Source of the DNA: Ophiosphaerella korrae
Lineage: Eukaryota; Ascomycota; Dothideomycetes; Pleosporales; Phaeosphaeriaceae
DNA length: 64,000 bases
Direction: 5' to 3'
Assembly: GCA_028456385.1 (NCBI GenBank)
Contig: JALNQF010000106.1
Span: 95,883 to 159,882, forward strand
The translations under genes were made by a program, and so were the position numbers. Positions 22,902 through 33,706 of this stretch are shown here, one piece after another. A model generated the notes under the pieces. The model saw nothing but the letters and a program-made list of their open reading frames with translations. It made no database searches and was not told the DNA's origin. Within the stretch, counting starts at the first letter, position 1. The number at the start of each line of letters is the position of its first letter.

Positions 22902-24235
22902 CTAAATAGACACAGACGCCTCAGGCTTCGCTGCCTCGGTGCCATTTATGGCTCCCCACTCACCCCCAATCTTTTCTCCAATGGTCTCTTCCATGGCCAT
23001 TGGTCGTAGTCCCCAACGACCAAACATAACCTTGTCCTCCTCCCACCCGTTGCAAGCCGTGGTTAACATCTTTTCTCCCGTAAAAACCGCATTCTAGATT
23101 GTGATTAAACGAATTAGCATACTATAGCTTTGTCAATAGAAGACCATCACGTACCGCGCCGGCCTGGAAGCATAGAATTTGCTTCTCTTCTCGCATTGTG
23201 TGACGGCCTGCAGCTAGGCGAATGATAGTCTTAGGCATAACCAGTCGTGCAGTAGCGATGGTGCGAAGAATAGCATCGAACGAGATTGTCTCACTTTCTC
23301 CAAGTGGTGTGCCCTTGATTGGCACAAGAGCATTCACAGGGAAAGACTCAGGGTGTGCAGGTAACGTGGATACGGTGTGTATAAGCCCCACGTGATCGTG
23401 TGCCTTCTCTCCAAGTCCCAATATGCCTCCTGTGCATACATGAATACCGGCTTCCTGCACATTTTTGATGGTGTTCAAGCGCTCGTCGTACGTGCGCGTT
23501 GTGATAACACTTGGATAGTGCTCCCGGCTCGTATCTACGTTGTGGTTGTATGCTGTTAGGCCGGCGTCCTTTAGTTCTTTGGCCTGTTCGGCATCGATCA
23601 TTCCTAGGGTCACACACGCCTCCATTCCCAATGCTCTAACGCCAGTCACCATGGCCTTGACATTCTTCAGATTAGTTTTGCGGCCGCGCATGTCGCGCCA
23701 TGCTGCACCCATGCAGAATCTTGAGCTTCCATTCTCTTTTGCTATGCGTGCAGCTTCCAACACAGACTCTACAGAGCTCATTTTAGTAGCTTGGAGCCCG
23801 GTGTCGTACCGGGATGATTGTGCACAATAGGAGCAGTCTTCGCTACAGCCACCGGTTTTGATGTTCATCAAAGTACACATTTGGATAGCAGCTGGGTCGT
23901 GGAAGCGCCGGTGGACCGTGCCCTGGATCGGATACCGTCAGGCCGCAACTCAAGTTTCGTCATTGGGATATTTAGAAAGCATCACATACCGAGGCATAGG
24001 TCAGCTCTATCAGTGACGTGTTGTACACCTCTGAGATTTCCTCTTTGGTCCAATTCGTCCTAGGCGCCACGGCCTGAGCAGCATCCTCGAAGACGGACCT
24101 CTGTCCAGTTTTGAGTGGCGGGGTGAACTGCTGGGTCTTGGGGTCGATTGGAGCGTCTACTATCGTGCTAAAAAGCCTGGTCGGTGTTGAGGCACATCTG
24201 AAGCTGAATGGCCTCAGGAGCATGCGTTGTGCCAT
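22902..24235 (-). CDS. bioB: BioB: biotin synthase (radical SAM)
   Basis: Inserts sulfur into dethiobiotin, the last step of the pathway. Exons 24235-23990, 23922-23155 and 23093-22902 give 401 aa. The radical-SAM cluster motif is GGCSEDCSYC (CxxxCxxC). Downstream blocks typical of the family are RFCMGAAWRDMRGR, CVTLGM, AYNHNVDTSREHYP, GGILGLGE and ALVPIKGTPLG. After the last intron comes NAVFTGEKMLTT. The N-terminus (MAQRMLLRPFSFRCASTPTR) is Arg/Ser-rich without acids, as in a mitochondrial presequence, which fits the iron-sulfur supply of mitochondria. An upstream in-frame ATG at 24292 would add 19 residues. The last ~40 residues after MFGRWGLRPMAME are a non-conserved tail. Confidence 0.93.
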
Positions 24236-24974
24236 CTTGGAGGGTATGGGAAGTTGAAAGCAAGCAAATCGAGGCTCAATAGTGGACAGCACGTGTGTGC
24301 ATCAATCTCATCAATATGCACGTCTGCCCTAGTCGGGGTTGGTTACCCTGGTTAGGAGCGGCATGTTGAGCTGGTCGTCCTTGCGACGGAGTTGCGAATC
24401 GCTCATTCCTCATTGGCGGGCTACAGGCAACGTACCTGGACGCCTCCCACCCCCGTTTTGAGTACAGCCGCCAGGCCTAAGATGCACAAAACACGCACGC
24501 AGCACGCAAATTGCTTTTTATTTGTTATCCCGCGTCCGGCTGATGGCGGCTCAGGGTTCAGAACATTCAAAGGCCAAGCGGCCCGCCTCGGCTTTCTTGG
24601 CCATGCCGCAGCAGATAGGTATTCCACCTCTTATCGCCTTCATCTGAGCAGCATGGGGAATTGTCAACGCTGAGGCTCATGGCTAGCGAGGAATGTAGGT
24701 TCAATCTCAAAGTCGGTAGATATGGGACAGGACGCGTGGATCTAGTGGGCAGCTGAAAAGCCACACCCCGCTTTTAACCCAACTGCTTATCCTCACTCTC
24801 CTTTTTCTCTCCCTCATTCCATCAATGTTGTGGTGCCATTGCATTGCGCGTCCTCATATTTGCGCTGCGACCACAGCTCACAGCTTGATTGACGACAAAG
24901 GAGGAAAGAGCTATCCTTCATAATCTTCTGACTGAATAACGCTTGATTTAATGTGGCATGGGCCACAATGATAT
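24236..24974. other. Intergenic between bioB and the HET gene
   Basis: Upstream regions of the divergently read bioB and HET genes. Only short unsupported open frames are present. Confidence 0.5.
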
Positions 24975-26675
24975 TTGTCTCGCCACAGGTCGTCAATCCC
25001 AATGTTCTGGACAGTCTTATTTATCTTATTGGCCGTCGCCTACTTTTGGTCAAATTCATATACCGACTGGCAAACTAGAGGCAAGAAGCGCGACCGCGAA
25101 AATGGACCCGATGTGTTGGTTTACAAGTCTCTGGCATCGCACGAGTCAATGCGCCTTCTTAAGATCCACCCAGCCAAGCTCAATGAGCCTATCCAGATTT
25201 CTATGACAGAGCATACATCACCTACGAGCTATCGGTGCCTCTCATACATGTGGGGAAGTGAGGACGTGACTTGTTCCGTTCTTGTAAATGGCCAGGCATT
25301 GCGTGTGCGCAAAAACCTCTACGATTTCTTGTCCATGGCCGCTTCACGGTTTCCAGACGTGCCGTTGTGGATTGATGCTATTTGCATCAACCAGAACGAC
25401 AATTTCGAAAAAGCCCACCAAGTCCAGCGCATGGGCAGCATATATCAAGAAGCAGAAGAGGTTTTCATTTGGTTAGGCTGCGATAAAAGCCTGCTGGACC
25501 TAATTCGCTGGATAGATAGAGGAAAGTGGAAAGCGCCCAAGACCAAGTTGTTAATCGCACTGAAAGCCTTCGTCTTTCATCCGTATTGGGAACGAGCCTG
25601 GATTACCCAAGAGGTATTTTTGGCGAAATCAGCAAGAATACTACATGCATATGGCGAGACGGACTGGAAACACATCGGACCATTGATCCAAAACTTGATA
25701 AACCAAGGAAACCCTGATGCTGTTCACAACCTCCGAACCTCACATCCTGTCATGCTATGGAACTGGCAGGCTGATAAAAGGAGCATTCCTGGATTTGAAG
25801 ATGGCATTCAAGGGGCTGACGCCGTTTTCTGGGGCATCTTTACTCGGCGCGTGATGGCAAAGTGTTATAAACCATGTGACCGAATCTATAGCCTCCTTGC
25901 TATGATGGAAGGAGCTACCAAGCTCAGGGCCGATTATGAGGAGCATCCGGTCGACTTGTTCTGGAGAGCTGGCGAGCACCTCCATGCGTGGAATAAATTC
26001 AAGCACATACGGTGCCTAGCCGGAGCCCTAGATTTAGACCACTACATGTTACGCAGGAGCCTTGCTAACCACTCAGATCAAAGTATAACACTGCCTGTAC
26101 GACAGACATACGTCGCAAGCCCTTTGAGGACCCATGTAACCGGGGTCATGGTGTGTCAAAATGGTCATGCTGACCACTCTTTTCGGTGCCCTCGAAAATC
26201 CCGCCACGCTATCCTTCTTTGCCCCAACGTTGGCGCACGCGTATTTGACGACTCGCACTATACCCACGCACTAGTGGAACCGGTACCAGGCAGCGACTCC
26301 TTTACAATCATGATCAGTCGACAGGTTACTTCTCATAAAGCTCAGATACTGGAGCCGCTAGAATGTGAAATTTCTCACCTCGTATCGGGCCGTTGGTTCA
26401 CGATAACAAGTTGGACGTATCTACAGAAAAATCTTACACCAGAAAGGCCTGGCAATTCACCTGTACAATGGATGCTCAGACTACCACTGACGTGGGTGGT
26501 CTACTGTGTGAAGGAGGATCGCTCCTCAGGGGGGCTGTTACATCTTCCATCGGTCGAGTCCGAACAATTTGCGAGAAATCAAGGCAGAAGTTGGTTAGGC
26601 AATGAGCCTGTCACACATAAGTTGGCGCGTTATGTGACGGATACAAAGATCGCAGCTACTTCTGTGGTAGGCTAA
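24975..26675 (+). CDS. HET-domain (heterokaryon incompatibility) protein
   Basis: Non-self recognition or cell-death type protein. Single exon, 566 aa. An N-terminal hydrophobic helix (MFWTVLFILLAVAYFW, about 10-25) could anchor it to a membrane; the ATG 9 codons later (25002) would still keep the helix. The HET domain runs from about residue 86 to 215, with SYRCLSYMWG, LWIDAICINQ and the block QRMGSIYQEAEEVFIWLG, followed by WITQEVFLAK. The C-terminal 300 residues show no named domain. The frame is intact. It is convergent with a broken ankyrin-repeat gene; HET and ankyrin modules often occur together in fungal NLR-like proteins, but these are on opposite strands. Confidence 0.88.
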   Translation: MSRHRSSIPMFWTVLFILLAVAYFWSNSYTDWQTRGKKRDRENGPDVLVYKSLASHESMRLLKIHPAKLNEPIQISMTEHTSPTSYRCLSYMWGSEDVTCSVLVNGQALRVRKNLYDFLSMAASRFPDVPLWIDAICINQNDNFEKAHQVQRMGSIYQEAEEVFIWLGCDKSLLDLIRWIDRGKWKAPKTKLLIALKAFVFHPYWERAWITQEVFLAKSARILHAYGETDWKHIGPLIQNLINQGNPDAVHNLRTSHPVMLWNWQADKRSIPGFEDGIQGADAVFWGIFTRRVMAKCYKPCDRIYSLLAMMEGATKLRADYEEHPVDLFWRAGEHLHAWNKFKHIRCLAGALDLDHYMLRRSLANHSDQSITLPVRQTYVASPLRTHVTGVMVCQNGHADHSFRCPRKSRHAILLCPNVGARVFDDSHYTHALVEPVPGSDSFTIMISRQVTSHKAQILEPLECEISHLVSGRWFTITSWTYLQKNLTPERPGNSPVQWMLRLPLTWVVYCVKEDRSSGGLLHLPSVESEQFARNQGRSWLGNEPVTHKLARYVTDTKIAATSVVG

Positions 26676-26785
26676 GAAAAATAACGAGCGTCCATCGTCT
26701 AACCCAGAGTGCCATCCACTATGGTCCAAGCGCCTCCCTTGTGGCGTATTGAGCGCAGTAATTTTGTCTTCGTCGATATCCTCTC

Positions 26786-28993
26786 TTATCTTAGATTGGA
26801 TTTGTCGTTCTCAAATAACTCCAACGCAGACTCCTTGCTACACGCCGCAGCAACATCTAAAGATGCTCTCTTCTGTTTATCTTCCATTGGATCCGAGCCT
26901 CTTTCCATCAATGCCTGAAACCGCGCTATAGACGGCTCATTCACCTTCAGCCGCTTACTCTCAGAAATGGATTTACTAAACTCATATTCTTCGGCCTCAT
27001 TTTCTGGCGTTTCCCTCGCAAAAGTATAAAGCAAGCCTCGATCTTGATTGTCCTTTGCAAACAGATCTGCCGCCAGCGTCTCAAGAAAAAATTCAAAGCT
27101 TCTCTAGAAGTAAAAAAATCGCCTTCTTTAAGGAAAGGCAAAAAGTCAGACTTGAAAATTTTATTGAGATTAAAGATAGATGTTTTACCGAGCTTGTTTT
27201 TGGTGTTGATATCAAGACCTCGCTTCACGAGTTTTGCAAACGGAGAACGAATATCCGAGCTTTGATAAACACGGAGCGCTAAGATATCGAGGCAATCATT
27301 TCCAGCGTAGTCGATTGCAAAAAGATCTGCATCGGCTTCGAGCAAAACTGCTGCAGGTGTGGCATCGCACCGGAACATGCCGTGCCTCAGTGCCAGATGT
27401 AAGGGGTCTTACCATGTACATCTGTGTCCTTGAGCAGCGTTGGATAAGTGCTTGTCAGATGCGTCAAAGTGGAAATATCCTGACTAGCACTTTGACAGCG
27501 ATTGCTGGCTTGAAAGATATGATGTAGTATGTTGCGATTCTGCTTGTCGGTAGCAAATGGATCTGTGCCTCGGGCAAGTAGGCAGTCCAGGAACTATGGC
27601 AGTGAAGATCGAAACGTAACTTCACGTTTTGCAAACAGGACGTCGATAGGATCGCGAAGATTTTGATTATGGCAGAGGACATGCAAAATATTTCTTCCTT
27701 TGACGTCACAATAATTAGCATCAAGTGAGGTGGGGTTGAGGATTGGATGCACGAGATGGTTGAATTCGAGAACATCACGTAGGAGCGTAATCTTCATATC
27801 ATCATCCAAATTTGCTGCCTTGCCATCGAATGGGATGTCTCGAAGAGCTTTGTTCTCGGTATCTTCATCAACTTTAGTATATCCGCGATACAGGCTCTTA
27901 AATGTGGAATATGGACCTGCTGCAAACTTGACCAAGGTTTCGACCACTTGTGTTGTTTCATGTGAATCTTTATATCGTTTCTATGACTGTTTTTCCACTG
28001 AGATGAATTCGTCCCATTTTGCGTGCTCTACTGTGGCAGCATACAACGAATAATCTCAATGCTCAGGTAAGCTCTTACTTCGGTAACCAACACTTTTTTA
28101 CTTTGAGTGCCGGAATCGCTTCTATCCTGCTGTTGGGTCCACCCCAGCTCCAGGAAGTAATTCGAGCACGTCAACCCGCCTTTCTTGGATAGCCATAAAG
28201 AGTGAGTCGGCGCGGGTCATAGCCCCATGACTGATCAAGAACTGGACCGTCTCCATATCACCGCACACCCTCCAAAAGCAACTGAATCCTTCATGATCCT
28301 GGGCATTCAAATCTGCACCGGCGGATACCAATAACTTTGAGGCATAGGGGACCACCCAATGCTATACGCAGAGGAGCACGGCCGTACTCATCCTTGGCAT
28401 CGATATTGGCACCACGTGAAATTAAGTGGGGTAATGCAAGCGCCACATGCCACCAATGCATGCCTTTGGCAAGATAGTGCAATGCTGTCTGTGATAAAAG
28501 CTCTGACGTATCATTTCCCCTTTCCCTCAGGCGTCGACTTTGATTGACGTCGACCTGAAACCTTTCAACTGGCAGTCACAAGACGGTCATACCGAGAAAT
28601 TCACGTTGCAGAGCCATAAACAGTAATATTTCTGCCTGGCAGGCGCTGTACAGACCATGAGCGTCCTTGTTGCCGAATGCGTACCATTGACCCTCGGGCA
28701 GCTTTCGGTCCGCCTCCGGAGCGACTATTTCTTCGAAGAGCGAGGCATATCCGCGTCCTGCGAAGATTCCTAAAATTGTTTGATGCAAGGAACCTTTGGG
28801 TGTTGAGAAGTCTACTTCTCGGTCGAAAAGTGGCTTTATGGCATAATTTTGCCGTTTCAAGACCCCAAAACTTCTTTTCTTCTTCGAAAGCGGTACAAGC
28901 ACAGAGCAAGGATACTGGGCATGGATCAGCCCTAGCTTCGTTAAGTAGTTGTAGTGACTTAGGTCTACCCGATGTGGGCATAGACAAACTCAT
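26786..28993 (-). pseudogene. Frameshifted ankyrin-repeat protein
   Basis: On the minus strand from 28993 to 26786, ankyrin-like text continues through at least four changes of frame. Pieces include a start block (28993 to about 28905), SLHQTILGIFAGRGYASLFEE (28902-28576), LISRGANIDAKDEYGRAPLR (28482-28355), KLLVSAGADLNAQDHEGFSC (28355-28122), DVKGRNILHVLCHN (27947-27594), LLEADADLFAIDYAGNDCLD (27378-26947) and a C-terminal block (27034-26786). Shifts are visible near 28350, where two frames overlap exactly at a repeat boundary, and near 27400, where the text TP/LHLALRHG needs a one-base change. The repeats would form a binding scaffold; the gene is very probably dead, though some shifts might be unrecognised introns. 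Confidence 0.75.
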
Positions 28994-29480
28994 TTCACTG
29001 GCAGCCAGTGTAGAATAATCCAGGCTTCTACCGAAACAATACAGTGACTATAACTAAGATCTTATTGACCCGAGCTTGCTCATAACGGCGATTATCTAGG
29101 TAGTTATTGTATAGCAAAAAGAAGTGAGGCTAGTTACTCCAGGCTTCAAGTATAGTTGATTGTAGGAATTGTTATTATCTAGGAATAAAAGCTCGTGATA
29201 AATCAGTTTGGTCCACCTCCTCTAATTTACAATAACCCTAATAAATTCTGAGAACTAGACGGCAGAAGAATTTATGACATTGAAATTTGAACGAACAAAG
29301 CACTGGGTGATATCTTGCAGGAGGATATTGACTCTTCATAGAAGAGACAGACACTTGTTTGGAATGATCTAAACAATTACTCTCTGCTTTCTTAATCATA
29401 ATTTTATGTTTTCTTATTCAGTGTAACAAGCCCTAGTTCTTAAAGGGCTTGCAGGTTAAAGCGCTCGTCCACACATGAGA
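28994..29480. other. AT-rich intergenic, no gene seen
   Basis: The sequence is strongly AT-rich with no open frame of note. It separates the ankyrin remnant from the membrane-protein gene. Confidence 0.55.
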
Positions 29481-31380
29481 TCAATTTGGCAGCCAACTTT
29501 GAAACATCCATCCGCCTTCTGCTGTCCTTGAAAATCCGACACGTGGTCCCTGTTCACCATGCCTCTCTTGAAACATATCTTCAATACTCTTTGCAGGCCA
29601 TCGTACCCTTGCCTCAAACATTGCCGCCACCAGGGAGGGAATACTCAAACGTGATTGTGCCTCTCCTGTATCACCGCGAATAGCCGACAGAGCTACAGCA
29701 GTGAGCATAAAGCCTAACAAAACCATCAACAGATTGGCGACGACTAGGAAATATAGTGGCGTTTTGGGTACACGCGCAACGAGGATTTGTTCTCGCCTTT
29801 GGGATGACGAGGCAGGGCGTGGCTCGAATGCACTCGATGAAACTGCCAAGGCAGTCTGACTGTATGCGAGAGCATACTGGTCTGCAATATTTTGTGCGAC
29901 ATTGCTCAATCCCGCAACACTAGCAGCTTGGATGAGGTTTGGCTTTCCGACATCTGTGAGGCGCCGGGTTCCTTGGACAACGAGCGTGGTAGACCTATTG
30001 GCTTTGCTCGATTTCCAATTCCGAATAGTGCCGTTTACAGACGAGTATTCGACTTCGTACACTGTTGTGTTACAGAAGACTCCTACAAACGTAGAACCGC
30101 CATGCTGGCCTGGCAGAATTTGTGGGTCGTTCTGATAGCCACTCGGACGCGAGTTGCGCATATTTGCCAAGATCATAGCGGAATGGTAATATGGATTACT
30201 TATTGGCGTCGCAGTTGTGTCATTATCTAAGCCGCTCGAGTCCGTAAAGTAGGCATTGGTGACCGAGTTGTACGCCCCCACGGCGGTGTTGGCGACTCCC
30301 TGAAATGCAAATGGGCACTTGAACCTTACACCAGTACCTATGACACTGTCTTGGTTGGCGCATTTAGAGGTGACAGGAGTACATTGTGATTGTACTGCAA
30401 ATGTGGATACTGTATAGTCAATGGAGGCTAGGCGAGATGTTTGGGGATGTGCAATGTATGCGTATTGGTCTTGGCCCATGGGGTAAACTGGAACTACCAT
30501 TGCGTCTGAGATGTTCGAGAGAACCCTCATTGGATCATCCTGGAGTAGGACCATGCCCGAGGCAGGGTTATTGACGTTACAGGTCATCAAATTCGTCTTA
30601 ACATCAGTGCAGTTGTTGTATAAGCCAAACCCTAGGCCTGAGGCGTCGGGATTCTTGTAAACTTGGAAGAAGATGACAGTTTTAGTAGTGAAGTGTAGCC
30701 AGGTATCAGTTGCTAGGACAAGAGTACTATATTAAGATCATTAACTTGAAATCGTGCCACGTTGGTCTACCAAGATCTCCTTACCTTAGCAGTATACCAA
30801 GACTCAATATGGCTGATAGACTCTTTATGGATCTTGCTTGGTTCTCTCGTCTGCCTCTCCAGCCCAAGGAATAGGTCAGCCAACTCCAAATGGCAGAATA
30901 TGAACTGCTCGATATCATGCGAATGATCAAGGATAACTGGAAAGGCGTCGGTAGTCGTGCTGTATCGGTATTTGCCGATGCTGTCATAAGCCCCTTTGCA
31001 ATAGGGTAGGAGACCAGAGTGATAGCAAAACCAATCAGAATTGGAGCAATGGTGCTCGACCACGAGGCAACAGTGACTAGCGTAGTTGCACTTATGCGGA
31101 CAAAGTATGCATTAGACTGATCTCGGTCAAGGTCGAGTGCAAAATCTTTGGAAACATAGTCGTTTTGGGTAATGCGATAATGAAATATCAAGTCAAGTAG
31201 GAGACCAGTAAATATTATCATTGGTAATGTCATGGCCGCAAATGCGATGAGGATTTCTCTGACACGTCCTTGCATCCGCTTCGGTCTTCCGTGGTGGACC
31301 GGATCTGCGGACGTATATGAGATTCCTTTATCCATATTTTCGGCGCTGAACTTGTCGTGAAAGGAAAATTGAGCTCGCAA
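29481..31380 (-). CDS. Multi-spanning membrane protein of unknown function, 613 aa
   Basis: Exons 31380-30785 and 30726-29481 join across a 58-nt GT-AG intron in the hydrophobic block LGILLSTLVLATDTWLHFTT. Hydrophobic helices are visible near residues 45-70, 98-128 and 180-215. A long Cys-containing hydrophilic region with several N-x-S/T sites follows (roughly 220-500). The last helix is LYFLVVANLLMVLLGFML near residue 520, followed by a ~80-residue charged tail. The arrangement suggests several N-terminal helices, a large extracellular glycosylated domain, one more helix and a cytoplasmic tail. It resembles fungal membrane proteins without an assigned role, and I cannot name the family with certainty. 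The start could also be MDKGISYTS, 15 codons later. Confidence 0.78.
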
Positions 31381-32568
31381 ACATGGTCTCTCACAGGATT
31401 GAACTTGAATTAAGTAACTTGAACTGCGGCTGACGATCAGGTAGTGAGCTGAGCCGTTAGTACGCTCAGATTGGTGAAGCTATGCAGACCCCTGTCACTC
31501 TCGCGTGGACTAGCTTGAGAGACAAATCCACTCATCCCACGAGATGGATGCGCCAACTTCGCCTCTGCTTGTTTTGTGCTGTGCGTTACACTTCTGTGTC
31601 GTACTATCTTGAAGCCGATGTACTCTGAATGAATCTCGCTCGAGAGTGCCAGTTGTTCGATAATTCACTTCTCTAGGTGCTCTGTGTTAGTTTCGGCATC
31701 CATACTTCCGTTTCTCTAAATTAAGCTCCACACTAGCCAAAATTCCTCCATTGTTGACCCTTTTGCCCCATCCTCTTTCTTGTGACCTTTTAAGAGGTCC
31801 ATTCTTCCCGTGTGGCTTAAGAAAGCCTGGCTTGGCGAAGTATTCAAAACAGCCATGTCTGGCGAGACCAGTCTTTCTGAGGCTGCTCACGAAGTCCTAC
31901 CTCTTTGGTCGTCCCTTGCTTTGGTGTTGGTCTAGATCTTGCTTCGGATCTTTCTTTCTGTCACCAACGACAAATTATAATCGTTCTTTTATCTGTATTC
32001 AGATGGGTAGGCAGCGATAAGCTTGCGATTTTCTCCGGGAGCGAGGAAGCTGCCAACGCCACCTTGATTGCACACTACCCTTTGCACATCTGAAATCTGG
32101 CGTGTTTTGTGTGGCCACGTGTGTGTAGGTAGATACCTATGCCCATTGCCTGCTGACGTTCGACTACTTGCAGGCTGTTTCAAGATGTAAACACTCACTG
32201 ACTGGGTGCTAAAGGGTCTAGCCCGCTACATAATCACACCATCTGCACACACGTACATCAGGTGACTGTGTTTGCGCGAATATAGGGCCAGGTATGCTGA
32301 CTCGTTTGAGTTGTAATTTCTTTACGCGTAGAAAAGCACTATGTGCATCACTAACTACGGCCTAGATGTAAGCGCGTACTAACTTCTATACAAATCTTTC
32401 CAAAGTTGTGAACTGGTTTGGATGGACTGACAGTGAGTTATACTGTAGCAGAAGAGAATCGCTATTCGAATACCGTCACCTGAATAGCCAGTATTGCAGC
32501 TGATATATATGTATTGTATGATGTGGTCTTTGGTGAATAACGGCCTAGGTGACGAAGGAGTCCATGTT
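31381..32568. other. Intergenic, 1.2 kb
   Basis: Promoter side of the membrane-protein gene and 3' side of the LamB/YcsF gene. Overlapping short open frames at 31687-32200 on both strands show no family text. Confidence 0.5.
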
Positions 32569-33430
32569 TCATCCGGGGAAATGTTTTTTGTTGAACTCGT
32601 CCACAATCTCCCGCGCTGCTTTAACAATATCCACAGCACCCGGGGAATCTGAATGGCAGCACAACGATACTTCATAGTCGCCTACTGGAAGGTGTAACCC
32701 CTCGCTAGTTACTGTCGTAACTGTCGCGTTCCCAGCCTGACTCCGAACATGTTTCCTAGTTTCGTCGGGATGCCATGGCCTATAAACAATAAGTAAGGCA
32801 ATCTCGATATGCCTGGATAACGCTTACTTTTTCTTACGATCAATGACAAGCGTATTGTCAATACTATACTTAATATCGCCATAAAGTTCAGCGACAAAAG
32901 GAAGATTGAGTTCCTTCGCAATTTCCGCATGAAGTGTACCTGCTAGCCGGAATACTGTGGTACCCTTGGGTACACTAGCATATACTGCTCGACATACCTC
33001 TTTGTCTCTATACATCATGCCGTATAATACGTCATGAAGTTTGACATGGTGTAGCGGTACGTCCTCTGCGTCTAGGAATGCCTTCAGTGCCCCAACTTGG
33101 TATCGAACAGCAGCCGTCAACTCTTCTGGTGACATCTTGATCTCGCGACGTCCGAAGCCTTGGATGTCCGGAAGTCCGGGGTGTGCACCAATAGCAATGT
33201 TATGCTTCTTGCAAGCGAGAACCGTCTGATGCATGATCGAAGGATCGCTAACTTGATCTAGCACGCGTTTTGGGCGCTGTATAGAAAGAAACTCACCCGG
33301 CATGGAAACCGCATGCAATGTTTGCATGATCAATGAGCGGAATCAACTCCTCGTCAGGCCCGCACTTGAAATTGCCATAGCCTTCGCCTAGGCCTAAATT
33401 GATCTTGACAGCATGTTTGATTGCTGGCAT
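32569..33430 (-). CDS. pxpA: LamB/YcsF family protein (5-oxoprolinase subunit A, PxpA type)
   Basis: Probable subunit of an ATP-dependent 5-oxoproline hydrolase or a related amide hydrolase. Exons 33430-33297, 33247-32828 and 32779-32569 give 254 aa. Family signatures are present: [20 protein letters not shown] at the start, [13 protein letters not shown] (across intron 1), [30 protein letters not shown], and near the end [20 protein letters not shown]. Intron 2 restores [15 protein letters not shown]. Two family positions differ: Gly-Leu-Gly replaces the usual Asp-containing GE motif near the start, and HDVLYG replaces the usual KPHGALY-type loop. It is divergent from the fused PxpB/PxpC-carboxylase pseudogene, 276 bp away, mirroring the bacterial pxpA-pxpB-pxpC operons. 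Confidence 0.87.
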
Positions 33431-33706
33431 CGTGGATAATGTGAGGTGCTGAGTAGCAAGACGCGTAGTGCCCCTTAGTCAAATCGATTAGCATCGTCAC
33501 TTTCCTCACATCCAATCATCCGGAGTAGTGTCGATCGCAACGAGCACGCGCGGGCGGTGGGGTCAACATACCAAGGCATGATAGTGAGGGCGGGGTTGGT
33601 GCGGATATGTAGCTATCTCGTGGGGTAATCACTTCCAAGGTTCTCATTCATTATGGAAACGAGATGCGACCACCTTTGTCGTCGAATTATACAATTACCG
33701 TTCACC
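33431..33706. promoter_or_regulatory. Divergent upstream region of the LamB/YcsF and carboxylase genes
   Basis: A 276-bp region between divergent starts is a likely shared promoter (inference). An in-frame ATG at 33653 in this region could extend the carboxylase by 18 codons. Confidence 0.45.
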
